Source of the DNA: an uncultured Eubacteriales bacterium
Lineage (GTDB): Bacteria > Bacillota > Clostridia > Oscillospirales > Oscillospiraceae
Length of the DNA: 17,020 bases
NCBI GenBank assembly: GCA_934597725.1
Contig: CAKTSK010000035.1
Coordinates: forward strand, 1-17,020
Reading direction: 5' to 3'
The notes under the pieces were generated by a model that did not search any database, was not told the origin of the DNA, and saw nothing but the letters and a program-made list of their open reading frames with translations. The position numbers were made by a program, and so were the translations under genes. Every line of letters begins with the position of its first letter. The stretch's first letter is position 1. Positions 1 to 7,306 of the stretch are shown here, in pieces.

Positions 1-66
1 CGTGTCCTCGCCCTCTATCCCAAAACAGAGCGAGTGAGCAACGAGCGGCCTATCTCCCCCCGGGGT

Positions 67-120
67 CCAGGGGCCGCGGCCCCTGGTGCTCTTTCCCCCG
101 CTTTCTCCAGAGAAAGCGGG
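67..120. repeat. Intergenic palindrome and hairpin pair
   Basis: Two strong inverted repeats lie side by side. Bases 67-86 form a perfect 20-base palindrome centred on CCGCGG. Bases 97-106 and 111-120 form a perfect 10-bp stem around a 4-base loop (CCAG). No T-run follows on either strand, so neither is a convincing intrinsic terminator. GC-rich elements of this kind are typical of dispersed intergenic repeats, but copy number cannot be seen from one window. Bases 1-60 show nothing I can assign. Confidence 0.6.
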
Positions 121-129
121 AACCCCCCA

Positions 130-427
130 CGGGCAGTGGCCCCCACGGAGTGGGTAGCTCCGAATCTCTTGCCTATATGACAGGCACTCTCTTACGCTGT
201 TGGAAACGGCGGTTCCTTCGGACCAACGCGGTTGGTCATCGGCCTTCTAACCACCGTGGTTCGTCCTCGGCGGTCCCACCCACCCGCTGCAAGGCGTTCG
301 GTGGTCGGCTTCTAAGGTCGCCTCCTACGGCTGCGCCGCTGCGCCGTTGGCAGCGGCGTCTCTTGAGACCGACGCAGTCGGTCACTGGCGTTCTCACCGC
401 CGTGGTCCGCTGCGCCGGTGGCAGCGG
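130..427. repeat. Array of small triloop hairpins (left)
   Basis: This gene-free stretch is a chain of short perfect stems, several with exactly three-base loops: 142-154 (5-bp stem, loop GGA), 221-237 (GACCAAC, loop GCG, GTTGGTC), 249-261 (5-bp stem, loop CCG) and 367-383 (GACCGAC, loop GCA, GTCGGTC). Larger-loop stems occur at 170-186, 334-358 and 407-427. The run starts with CGGGCAGTGGCCCC (130-143), which recurs in inverted orientation at the right end of the window. The only long frame across it reads through these repeats, has no plausible ribosome-binding site and resembles no protein family I know, so I do not call a gene. Confidence 0.6.
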
Positions 428-441
428 GGTTCCCCTCCCCC

Positions 442-470
442 TTGCAATCTGTTTTTGTTTGGGGTATCCT
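442..470 (+). promoter_or_regulatory. Likely sigma-A promoter of the SCP2-adh-aldh operon
   Basis: TTGCAA (442-447) and TATCCT (465-470) are separated by 17 bases, each matching the vegetative consensus at 4 of 6 positions. Transcription would begin near 477, about 30 bases before the first start codon. The site sits just after the hairpin array, in the first AT-richer stretch. Confidence 0.55.
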
Positions 471-505
471 AAAATTACCACATCACGACAAAGGAGGAAT
501 GTTCC

Positions 506-994
506 ATGGCCTATGGCTCTATGAAATGCTGCCTGCAATGCGCCACCTGCTCCATGGTCTCGGCCTGCCTGTGCCGCGCCCTGCGCTTTCTGTCCCGCTG
601 GGACCGGCGGGTGAAGGCAGAAGCCCACCAGTGGCCCAAGGGCAAGACCCTGCGCCTGGAGATCCCCGGCGCAAAGGGCTTTACCGTCACCGCCTCGGAA
701 GAGGGCTTCCGAAAACTCCCCCAGGACACGCCGGGGGACGTGACCATCCGCTTCAAAAGCCCCGCCGACGCCTTCCGGGTCTTTACCGGCCAGATCAGCG
801 TCGCCCAGGCCTATGCCCAGCACCGCTTCACCCTGCGGGGGACCCTCTCCCTGGCCCTGCCCTTCGTGCGGTGCGTGGACATCGCCGAGGGCTATCTCTT
901 CCCCGCCGTGCTGGCCCGGCGCATCCTGAAACGACGGCCCAAAAAAGAATGCTCCACCGCCCGGGTCTACCTGGCGGCGGTCTTCGGGAGGTGA
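506..994 (+). CDS. SCP2-like lipid-binding domain protein with N-terminal cysteine cluster
   Basis: This is a 162-residue protein. The start is ATG 506, with AAAGGAGG at 490-497 and an 8-base spacer. Residues about 45-130 have the pattern of SCP2 sterol-carrier-like domains: a predicted beta segment, then a VTIRFKSPADAFRVFTG-type stretch (79-95), helix, and RGTLSLALPF. SCP2 domains bind hydrophobic ligands such as fatty acyl chains; ligand and location here are unknown. Before it, residues 8-23 hold six cysteines (C8, C9, C12, C15, C21, C23), which is not part of the SCP2 fold and could bind metal or be lipid- or redox-related. The gene is first in an operon with two dehydrogenases; its stop (992-994) lies 4 bases before the next start. 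The SCP2 assignment rests on sequence pattern alone. Confidence 0.65.
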   Translation: MAYGSMKCCLQCATCSMVSACLCRALRFLSRWDRRVKAEAHQWPKGKTLRLEIPGAKGFTVTASEEGFRKLPQDTPGDVTIRFKSPADAFRVFTGQISVAQAYAQHRFTLRGTLSLALPFVRCVDIAEGYLFPAVLARRILKRRPKKECSTARVYLAAVFGR

Positions 995-998
995 CCCC

Positions 999-2186
999 AT
1001 GGCTTCCTACTACGAATTCAAACTGCCCGCCAAGATCCTCTCCGGGGACGGCGCCTTAGAACACATCCCCCACGAGCTGGAGACCCTGGGCGCCCGCCGC
1101 CCCCTGCTGCTGAGCGACCAGGGCCTGGAACGGGTGGGCACCGTCAAGATCCTCCAGGCCGCCCTGCGCCAGGGCGGGATGCCCGCCGCAGAGACCTTCT
1201 GCGCCATCCCCCCGGACTCGTCCGTGGACACCGTCAACCACATCGCCGCCCTCTTCCGCCGCACCGGCTGCGACAGCCTCATCGCCCTGGGCGGCGGCTC
1301 GGTCATCGACACCGCCAAGGGCGTGGGCATGGTCCTGGCCCAGGCCGGCCACGACCTGCTGGACGCCGCCGGCTGTGAGGTCCTGCCCCGGGGCGACCAC
1401 GTCCCCTTCGTGGCCGTCCCCACCACCGCCGGCACCGGCAGCGAGGCCACCCTGGTGGCCGTGGTGGCCGACCCCGCCGCCCAGGTGAAGCTGGAGTTCC
1501 TCAGCTACCACCTCCTGCCCGACGTGGCCGTGCTGGACCCCCGCATGACCCTCTCCCTGCCCCCCCGGGTCACCGCCTCCACGGGCTTCGACGCCCTGGT
1601 CCACGCCATCGAGGCCGCCTCCTGCCTGCAGCGCAACCCCGTCAGCGACTCCTTTGCCGAAAAGGCCATGCGCCTGCTGGTGCGCGCCCTGCCCCGGGCC
1701 GTCCGGGACGGCAAGGACAAGCAGGCCCGCATGGCCATGGCCAACGGCAGCCTGCTGGCCGGCGCCGCCTTCTCCAACGCCATGGTGGGCCTGGTCCACG
1801 CCATCGGCCACGCCCTGGGCGGGGTGTGCCGGGTGCCCCACGGCGAGGCCATGACCATCCTCCTGCCGGCGGTCATGACCTACAACCTGCCCCGCTGCCG
1901 GGGCCGGTACGCCGCCCTGCTGTTCCACCTGGCCGGCCCCACGGAATACACCGCCACGCCCCCGGCAGAGCGGGCCGAACGGGCCATCGCCCTGCTGGAC
2001 CAGCTGCGCCGGGACCTGGCCCGGCAGACCGGCCTGCCCCTCACCCTGTCCCAGACCGGGAAGGTCCGGCGGGAGGACTTCCCCGCCGTGGCCCGCACGG
2101 CCCTGAACGACGGGGCCATCCTGGTCAACCCCGTGGAAGCCGACTACGACGACATCCTTGCCATTCTTGAGGAGGTGTGGGCATGA
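999..2186 (+). CDS. Iron-containing alcohol dehydrogenase
   Basis: This 395-residue protein has the normal length for group III (iron-activated) alcohol dehydrogenases, which interconvert alcohols and aldehydes with NAD(P)H in the cytoplasm. Visible motifs are the dinucleotide-binding GGGSVID (98-104), PTTAGTGSEAT (141-151), FDALVHAIEA (197-206) and GLVHAIGHALGG (264-275) followed by PHGEA (280-284). By analogy with FucO the metal ligands are D198, H202, H267 and H281, and the spacing agrees (4 and 14 residues). The start is ATG 999; GGGAGGTG at 986-993 overlaps the stop of the preceding gene, which suggests coupling. The last four bases overlap the next start (ATGA). Substrate cannot be told; the aldehyde dehydrogenase and SCP2 neighbours hint at aliphatic, perhaps lipid-derived, substrates. 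Confidence 0.93.
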   Translation: MASYYEFKLPAKILSGDGALEHIPHELETLGARRPLLLSDQGLERVGTVKILQAALRQGGMPAAETFCAIPPDSSVDTVNHIAALFRRTGCDSLIALGGGSVIDTAKGVGMVLAQAGHDLLDAAGCEVLPRGDHVPFVAVPTTAGTGSEATLVAVVADPAAQVKLEFLSYHLLPDVAVLDPRMTLSLPPRVTASTGFDALVHAIEAASCLQRNPVSDSFAEKAMRLLVRALPRAVRDGKDKQARMAMANGSLLAGAAFSNAMVGLVHAIGHALGGVCRVPHGEAMTILLPAVMTYNLPRCRGRYAALLFHLAGPTEYTATPPAERAERAIALLDQLRRDLARQTGLPLTLSQTGKVRREDFPAVARTALNDGAILVNPVEADYDDILAILEEVWA

Positions 2187-3589
2187 ACCAGGACACCCAG
2201 AGCCAGAAGATCCAAGCCATCGTGGCCCGCCAGCGGGCCTTCTTCCACACCGGCGCCACCCGGCCCCCGGCGGTGCGGGTGGCCGCGCTGAAACGGCTGA
2301 AGGACGAGCTCCGCCAACGGGAGCCTCAGCTGCTGGCCGCCCTGCGGGCCGACCTGCACAAATCCCCCTTCGAGGGCTACATGGCCGAGCTGGGCCTGTG
2401 CCTGGACGAGCTGGGCTACCTGGCCAAACACCTGACCCGGTGGTCCCGGCCCCAGCGGCGGCCCACGCCCCTGGCCCAGTTCTGCGCCAAAAGCTATGAG
2501 CTGGCCGAGCCTTACGGGGTGGTGCTGGTCATGTCCCCCTGGAACTACCCCTATCTGCTCAGCCTGGAGCCGCTCTTCGGCGCGGTGGCGGCGGGCAACT
2601 GCGTGGTCCTCAAGCCCAGCGCCTACGCCCCCCACACCAGCCACGCCATGGCCGAGCTGCTGGCCGCCGTCTTCCCGCCCCAGTGGGTGACCACCGTGGA
2701 AGGGGGCCGGGACCAGAACACCGCCCTGCTGGAACAGCCCTTCGACTACATCTTCTTCACCGGCAGCGTGGCCGTGGGCAAGCAGGTCATGGAAAAGGCC
2801 AGCCGCCACCTGACCCCCGTCACCCTGGAGCTGGGAGGCAAAAGCCCGGTGATCGTGGACGAGACCGCCGACCTCCCCCTCACCGCCCGCCGCCTGGCCT
2901 TCGGCAAGCTCCTCAACGCCGGGCAGACCTGCGTGGCCCCGGATTACTGCCTGGTCCACCGGTCGGTCCGCAGCCAGCTGGTGGCGGAGCTGAAAAAACA
3001 GTGGGCGCGGATGCTGGGGCCGGACCCCCTGGCCAACGACCACCTGGTGCGGATCATCAACCGCAAGCACTACGACCGCCTGCGGGGCCTGCTGGAGGGC
3101 GAGGAGATCCTCTGCGGCGGCACCTGGCGGGACGACCCCGCCTCCGACAGCGGCTGGATCGCCCCCACCCTGGTGGCCGACACCTTGCAGGCTACGTCGA
3201 AACCCATGGGGGAGGAGATCTTTGGGCCGATCCTGCCCATCCTGCCCTATGACAGCCTGGACCAGGCCATTCAGTTCATCAACCACCGGGACAAGCCCCT
3301 GGCCCTGTACCTCTTCACCCGCAGCGAGCAGACCAAGCAGCGGGTCCTTCAGCGCTGCTCCTTTGGCGGCGGGTGCATCAACGACACCATCATCCATCTG
3401 GCCACCCACCACATGGGCTTCGGCGGCGTGGGCCACAGCGGCATGGGCAGCTACCACGGCAAGCGGAGCTTTGACACCTTCTCCCATTACCGGGCCATCG
3501 TGGACAAAGCCACCTGGATGGACCTGCCCATGCGGTACCATCCCTATACCGCCTTTCACGAGACCCTCATCCGCTGCTTCCTGCGGTGA
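2183..3589 (+). CDS. NAD(P)-dependent aldehyde dehydrogenase, class 3-like
   Basis: This 468-residue enzyme oxidises aldehydes to carboxylic acids. The length (about 460, without the extra N-terminus of 500-residue ALDHs) and the PWNYP motif (119-123) point to the class 3/fatty-aldehyde branch, like Bacillus YwdH. Seen in order: MSPWNYP with N121, the cofactor-loop FTGSVAVG (192-199), LELGGKSP with general base E216, and NAGQTCVAPDY with catalytic C250. A GTG at 2177 is in frame, but it touches the Shine-Dalgarno GGAGGT (2171-2176), so ATG 2183 is chosen. Its start overlaps the alcohol dehydrogenase stop by four bases, so translation is probably coupled. Together the two dehydrogenases would take an alcohol through the aldehyde to the acid, or the reverse for the first step. 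It is the last gene of the operon. Confidence 0.93.
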   Translation: MNQDTQSQKIQAIVARQRAFFHTGATRPPAVRVAALKRLKDELRQREPQLLAALRADLHKSPFEGYMAELGLCLDELGYLAKHLTRWSRPQRRPTPLAQFCAKSYELAEPYGVVLVMSPWNYPYLLSLEPLFGAVAAGNCVVLKPSAYAPHTSHAMAELLAAVFPPQWVTTVEGGRDQNTALLEQPFDYIFFTGSVAVGKQVMEKASRHLTPVTLELGGKSPVIVDETADLPLTARRLAFGKLLNAGQTCVAPDYCLVHRSVRSQLVAELKKQWARMLGPDPLANDHLVRIINRKHYDRLRGLLEGEEILCGGTWRDDPASDSGWIAPTLVADTLQATSKPMGEEIFGPILPILPYDSLDQAIQFINHRDKPLALYLFTRSEQTKQRVLQRCSFGGGCINDTIIHLATHHMGFGGVGHSGMGSYHGKRSFDTFSHYRAIVDKATWMDLPMRYHPYTAFHETLIRCFLR

Positions 3590-3601
3590 GGCAAGACAAC
3601 G

Positions 3602-3646
3602 CCCCCGGACCTGCACGACGCTGTGCGGGTCCGGGGGTGTTTTGTC
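3602..3646 (+). terminator. Rho-independent terminator of the dehydrogenase operon
   Basis: Bases 3602-3616 pair with 3623-3637 in a 15-bp GC-rich stem (one T-G wobble) around the loop GACGCT, followed by TGTTTTGTC. It begins 12 bases after the aldehyde dehydrogenase stop. On the other strand no T-run follows, so it is unlikely to terminate the convergent SLH gene. Nothing else is visible between 3647 and 3703. Confidence 0.9.
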
Positions 3647-3703
3647 TAAGGAAAAGTATTGAAAATTCGTCTCATAAATTAACAACGCAAATGCTTTCTT
3701 TCC

Positions 3704-5953
3704 TCATGCCATATCCCGATACAAAAAGGTTACGACTTGCCCTCGAGTGCAGTCATCATCAGGACTGAATGTATTCTTTCCTGTGCCGCCAGTAATCCCC
3801 ATTTCAAGTGCCCATCTTACGGCATCTGCGTAATAGGCACTAGGAGGCACGTCACCAAATAGGCCTCCTTTAACTGTCGGTGATCCCGCAAATCGAAACA
3901 GGAAGGTTACAACCTGCGCTCGCGATATTGTATCATCTGGACTGAAAGTTGTTTTACTCGTGCCTCCTGTAATACCATTTTCCACTGCCCACAATACAGC
4001 ATCATAGTAGTATGTGTCTAGGTGAACATCTACAAAAGGATTTGACAAACTAAGCGGCTTTGGAGATCCAGCTGTCCGCCAAAGGAATGTCACCATCTGT
4101 GCTCGAGTACAAGGTATATCTGGACTAAAGCGTTTTGAATCAGTACCGGCAGTAACACCATTGATAACAGCCCATTGAATGGGCCCAGCATAGTAGGCAT
4201 CCACAGAAACGTCTTTGAAGGTAGCCGGGTACAAGTACATACCTTGTGGATATTTCGCACTATTGATAAACGCGGAGATTTCAATTGCCAGTTCTCCTGC
4301 GTTAGAAAATCCATATAAGAAATCAATCAAATCTCCGGTTGGAAGTACCTCCAGCGCGAAAGATTCTCCAATAGATGCAATACCAGTTACAGAGCAGAGT
4401 TCCTTCTCCAACAGTTCCACAAAATTGACCCCTGAGTTAGTCAGTGTGTCGAGCAATGACCTCCAGTTAGATCCAAAACTTACAAGATTCCAGTTCCCTC
4501 TTTTCAACTCACCTTCCACCGTTTTCTTCACAATATTAATTATTTCATCTCCAAGATAATCTTTAGAGAATGCCTCCATTAATACCGGCTCAACCAACAC
4601 ATCACTACTAGACAGTTCGGCACTGGCTCCCACGAGTTTTTTTGTTGTCTTCGCAACATCTACAAAAATCCCAGTAATATTAGCAAAAAGAGCAACTGGA
4701 GAGAGGAGACTATTGGAAATCTCTAAATGGCCTCCAACAGGAACTCTAAGAGAAACAGCTGTTCGTTTTGTAATAGATTCTCCTGAATAATAATGATCAT
4801 TCCCAAGCAAGTGAAATATATCTCCCGTTTGCTTGACTATACTATCTACTGAATCTACAAATCCACTGGGCATAGAAGTAAATTTGTTGATCACATCATA
4901 GTCTTCTACATTTCCTTCTGAATCATAAGATGTTACAGCACCATAAAGATTCAAAGAATTGTAAACCGTCATAGTCACATTATAATAATCGATGTTTCCT
5001 TTTGAATCTTTATGTGCGGTGTACTTAAAATCGTCCACTACCATACCACTATAATCATAGAAGTTTGTTGTTTTTCCCGGTTCGACTGTCATTTTAGGAA
5101 CCTCATTAAAATTATATACTGTTTTAGAGTCTACAACACTAATTTCCAATACGCCACTCACTCCGTTGGCAGGGTCAACCACAGTCAACTCAGTTTTGCC
5201 AGGCTTTTTGGCGTTGAGCGTAATCTTTTGTCCATATGAGCTATCCCAACTACCTACTTTTACATCTACGATATTCCGATTAGTAACGGCAGCCTTGTAC
5301 TCAGTACTACCTTGATAAAGCACATCATCAACATAGTATCCAACATACAAATCAATCGAAGTATTTTTCGCCATACAGCTTAAAGCAGAATTAGAGGAAA
5401 AGCGGAATTCCCCTACAGGTAACGGTTGCTCCTGGGGCGGCAGATATTTATAGTGGATTTTAGTTCTTGGCGGGATAGTGAAAGTAGAAGCTTTGTCAAT
5501 GGATTTCCACTGTTCTTCAGTTCCAGCATAATAAATATCAGTCAAACTGTCACAATAGTCAAAAACACTTGGGCCTAAATAATTGACACTCGACGGTATA
5601 AAAATGCTTTGAAGAGATTCACAGGAAGTAAATGCCCCTTCCCCAACAAATGTTACACTATCTGGGAGTGTAATTTCCGTTATATCACCACAGTACAGAA
5701 ATGCATACGGGCCAATACTTTCCACAGGAAAACTATCGATATATTGGGGAATAACTGCTTTCGTTACCTCCACATCACAACCAACCAAATCGCAAACACC
5801 ATTTATGATGTTAAAATATACTTTTCCACCTTCAACTTCACAGTAGGTATCCGTTCTACAGTTCATATTTATTGCTGCCGCTTGAATTGGAAATAACATG
5901 GCAATCATGCAAAACGCAACCAGAGAGCTTAGAACCCGTTTGACCTTTTTCAT
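3704..5953 (-). CDS. Secreted LRR / Ig-like / triple-SLH surface protein
   Basis: This 749-residue protein should be exported and held on the cell wall. Residues 1-27 are a signal peptide (KKVKR, hydrophobic core, AAA near residue 27). Residues about 60-170 carry BspA-type leucine-rich repeats (ITLPDSVTFVGEGAF, IFIPSSVNYLG). Residues about 185-280 look like a bacterial Ig-like domain ending ELTVVDPANGVSGVLEISVV. Residues 280-575 match nothing I recognise. Three SLH domains follow (about 577-622, 640-685, 700-747), each ending in a TRAQ-like motif (TRAQ, SRAQ, TRGQ); SLH domains bind pyruvylated secondary wall polymer. A longer frame reaches ATG 6037, but ATG 5953 starts the signal peptide, has AAAGGA with an 8-base spacer, and the upstream ATG lies inside the promoter. 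The gene is much more AT-rich than the dehydrogenase genes, suggesting transfer. Its partner ligand is unknown. Confidence 0.88.
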   Translation of the reverse strand: MKKVKRVLSSLVAFCMIAMLFPIQAAAINMNCRTDTYCEVEGGKVYFNIINGVCDLVGCDVEVTKAVIPQYIDSFPVESIGPYAFLYCGDITEITLPDSVTFVGEGAFTSCESLQSIFIPSSVNYLGPSVFDYCDSLTDIYYAGTEEQWKSIDKASTFTIPPRTKIHYKYLPPQEQPLPVGEFRFSSNSALSCMAKNTSIDLYVGYYVDDVLYQGSTEYKAAVTNRNIVDVKVGSWDSSYGQKITLNAKKPGKTELTVVDPANGVSGVLEISVVDSKTVYNFNEVPKMTVEPGKTTNFYDYSGMVVDDFKYTAHKDSKGNIDYYNVTMTVYNSLNLYGAVTSYDSEGNVEDYDVINKFTSMPSGFVDSVDSIVKQTGDIFHLLGNDHYYSGESITKRTAVSLRVPVGGHLEISNSLLSPVALFANITGIFVDVAKTTKKLVGASAELSSSDVLVEPVLMEAFSKDYLGDEIINIVKKTVEGELKRGNWNLVSFGSNWRSLLDTLTNSGVNFVELLEKELCSVTGIASIGESFALEVLPTGDLIDFLYGFSNAGELAIEISAFINSAKYPQGMYLYPATFKDVSVDAYYAGPIQWAVINGVTAGTDSKRFSPDIPCTRAQMVTFLWRTAGSPKPLSLSNPFVDVHLDTYYYDAVLWAVENGITGGTSKTTFSPDDTISRAQVVTFLFRFAGSPTVKGGLFGDVPPSAYYADAVRWALEMGITGGTGKNTFSPDDDCTRGQVVTFLYRDMA

Positions 5954-6008
5954 AAAAAACATCCTTTCTTTAGAGGATACTTCAGCAAATCTGCCCTCAT
6001 TTTTATTA

Positions 6009-6037
6009 AATATATCATAAATATCTTTTTCATTCAA
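6009..6037 (-). promoter_or_regulatory. Sigma-A-type promoter of the SLH protein gene
   Basis: On the minus strand TTGAAT (6037-6032) and TATATT (6014-6009) are 17 bases apart, in a region only about 17% G+C (6001-6060). Transcription would start near 6002, leaving a leader of about 50 bases before ATG 5953. This gives the SLH gene its own promoter although the upstream gene runs in the same direction. Confidence 0.6.
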
Positions 6038-6090
6038 TCCATTTTTTGAAATTTTACACCATAAATTACATGTATATTACATTTTTTAGT

Positions 6091-7107
6091 TCAGCGGCGG
6101 TCCTGCCGGTCCATCAGGTCCATCCAACCATCCACTTGTCCGGCCACGATAGACAGGACGGAAAACGCGGGGTCTCGCAAGAAGATCGCAGTCCCTTGTG
6201 CTTCTCTGACGTTGTTGATGAACCGGTGAACATCGAAAGGCTCCCCAAAGATGTGTGCCCATTGTTCCTCAGAAAATGAAGCCTCAGGATTAAAATGGCG
6301 TAGCTGGGATGGATCTACGATATCGTTTTGATACACATAATTGTATGCCAACTGAATGTCAAGCGTACTAAAGAAATCGGATTCTCCATCCCGTCCCATC
6401 TTATTTTGATAGACCAGTGCATTTTTCAATTCTCCCTGCATACTGAGAAAATCAAGATAAGAGTGTTTTCCCCTGTATTTCTCTAAAATGGCAGCTTCTT
6501 TTTCCTCAAAACTCATACCGCTGTAGCCGAACGGCGCGGATTTGATCTCCGAGAGGCGCTGCATCACTTCGGTATCGTCCCTGTCATACCACTCCCCTTC
6601 TTCCAAAAGACCTTGGTCCACAAAGTCCTGAAACAAGGGCGTAATGACCTCTTTTCCAGTTTCTCGGTTAAACTGATTATGAATATCTGTCCAATCTACG
6701 GGACCAGGACCGGCCTGAGATAGGATCGCGGACAGCCGCCCATCGAACGCACGGTCATAGCGGTTCCAAATCGCGGTGTAGATCTCAGAATAACTCATCC
6801 CAGTATAGTCTGATTCCGCAGCGATCTGTTGCAATTTTTCCAGCTTTACCGCTGTGGAATCTGTCGGAAAGATCGGGATGGACGATTCCTCTTCCGTGAC
6901 AGGAGATGTCACCCTTTGTTCTCTCAGCACCGACAATTCCTCCAGCCCCAAGGAGGGCATCACAGAAGAGGGTGTGTACGCGTCTCGCAGCGGAGACGGG
7001 ATGCTCTGCTGCCGCAGCAGCTGCTCTTGAAATGCATGAGACCGCGCCGGCTGCTGCTTGCTGTATCGGGTGGGCAGCAGTTGGCGCTGCAACAAGGTGA
7101 TTTTCAT
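6091..7107 (-). CDS. Hypothetical protein with internal Y-[ST]-G-M-S repeat
   Basis: I do not recognise this 338-residue protein. The start is ATG 7107, preceded by GAGGAG with a suitable spacer; a longer frame reaches 7194 but overlaps the promoter. There is no signal peptide or membrane segment. The first 90 residues are rich in Q, S and P and probably disordered. Two segments align: 101-117 (YTGMSYSEIYTAIWNRY) and 195-211 (YSGMSFEEKEAAILEKY), 8 of 17 residues identical, each followed by acidic and aromatic-rich sequence. The rest is mostly predicted helix, with many D, E and Q. Its composition is between the GC-rich backbone and the AT-rich SLH gene downstream, from which it is separated by 137 bases holding a promoter. 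It may be a cytoplasmic accessory-region protein or an unusual secreted one; no function is assigned. Confidence 0.75.
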   Translation of the reverse strand: MKITLLQRQLLPTRYSKQQPARSHAFQEQLLRQQSIPSPLRDAYTPSSVMPSLGLEELSVLREQRVTSPVTEEESSIPIFPTDSTAVKLEKLQQIAAESDYTGMSYSEIYTAIWNRYDRAFDGRLSAILSQAGPGPVDWTDIHNQFNRETGKEVITPLFQDFVDQGLLEEGEWYDRDDTEVMQRLSEIKSAPFGYSGMSFEEKEAAILEKYRGKHSYLDFLSMQGELKNALVYQNKMGRDGESDFFSTLDIQLAYNYVYQNDIVDPSQLRHFNPEASFSEEQWAHIFGEPFDVHRFINNVREAQGTAIFLRDPAFSVLSIVAGQVDGWMDLMDRQDRR

Positions 7108-7141
7108 GACCAAACTCCTCTCCACTTTTTGATTTTGTTCT

Positions 7142-7170
7142 ATTTTATCTGATTTTCCGAGATGCGTCAA
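7142..7170 (-). promoter_or_regulatory. Strong sigma-A-type promoter of the hypothetical gene
   Basis: On the minus strand TTGACG (7170-7165) and TAAAAT (7147-7142) are 17 bases apart; each matches the consensus at 5 of 6 positions. The start point would be near 7135, about 28 bases before ATG 7107. This is the best promoter match in the window. Confidence 0.75.
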
Positions 7171-7241
7171 CCTGTATTTGGCTCTTTTGACCAACAGGCC
7201 ACATATCCCCCAACCCCGCGCGGCTTTTTTCCCCCGCGCTC

Positions 7242-7270
7242 TTTACGCCGGCTCTCTTTTTCGGTACAAT
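7242..7270 (+). promoter_or_regulatory. Likely promoter of dnaD-dnaI
   Basis: TTTACG (7242-7247) and TACAAT (7265-7270) are separated by 17 bases. Transcription would begin near 7277, just upstream of AAAGGAGG (7291-7298) and ATG 7307. It is divergent from the minus-strand promoter at 7142-7170. Confidence 0.55.
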
Positions 7271-7306
7271 AAAATATTATCCCCATTGAGAAAGGAGGGG
7301 TCCCCC

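Noticed and set aside
130..427. CRISPR array
   Set aside because: The hairpins differ in sequence and spacing, there is no constant direct repeat, and no cas gene is present.
150..524. 124-codon open frame over the left hairpin array
   Set aside because: It reads through stacked inverted repeats, has no ribosome-binding site and overlaps the operon promoter and the first start codon; composition is that of repeats.
2144..3685. Long minus-strand open frame opposite the aldehyde dehydrogenase
   Set aside because: Rich in G, Q, H and V, as expected from the antisense of a GC-rich gene; the plus strand encodes a complete enzyme with all catalytic motifs.
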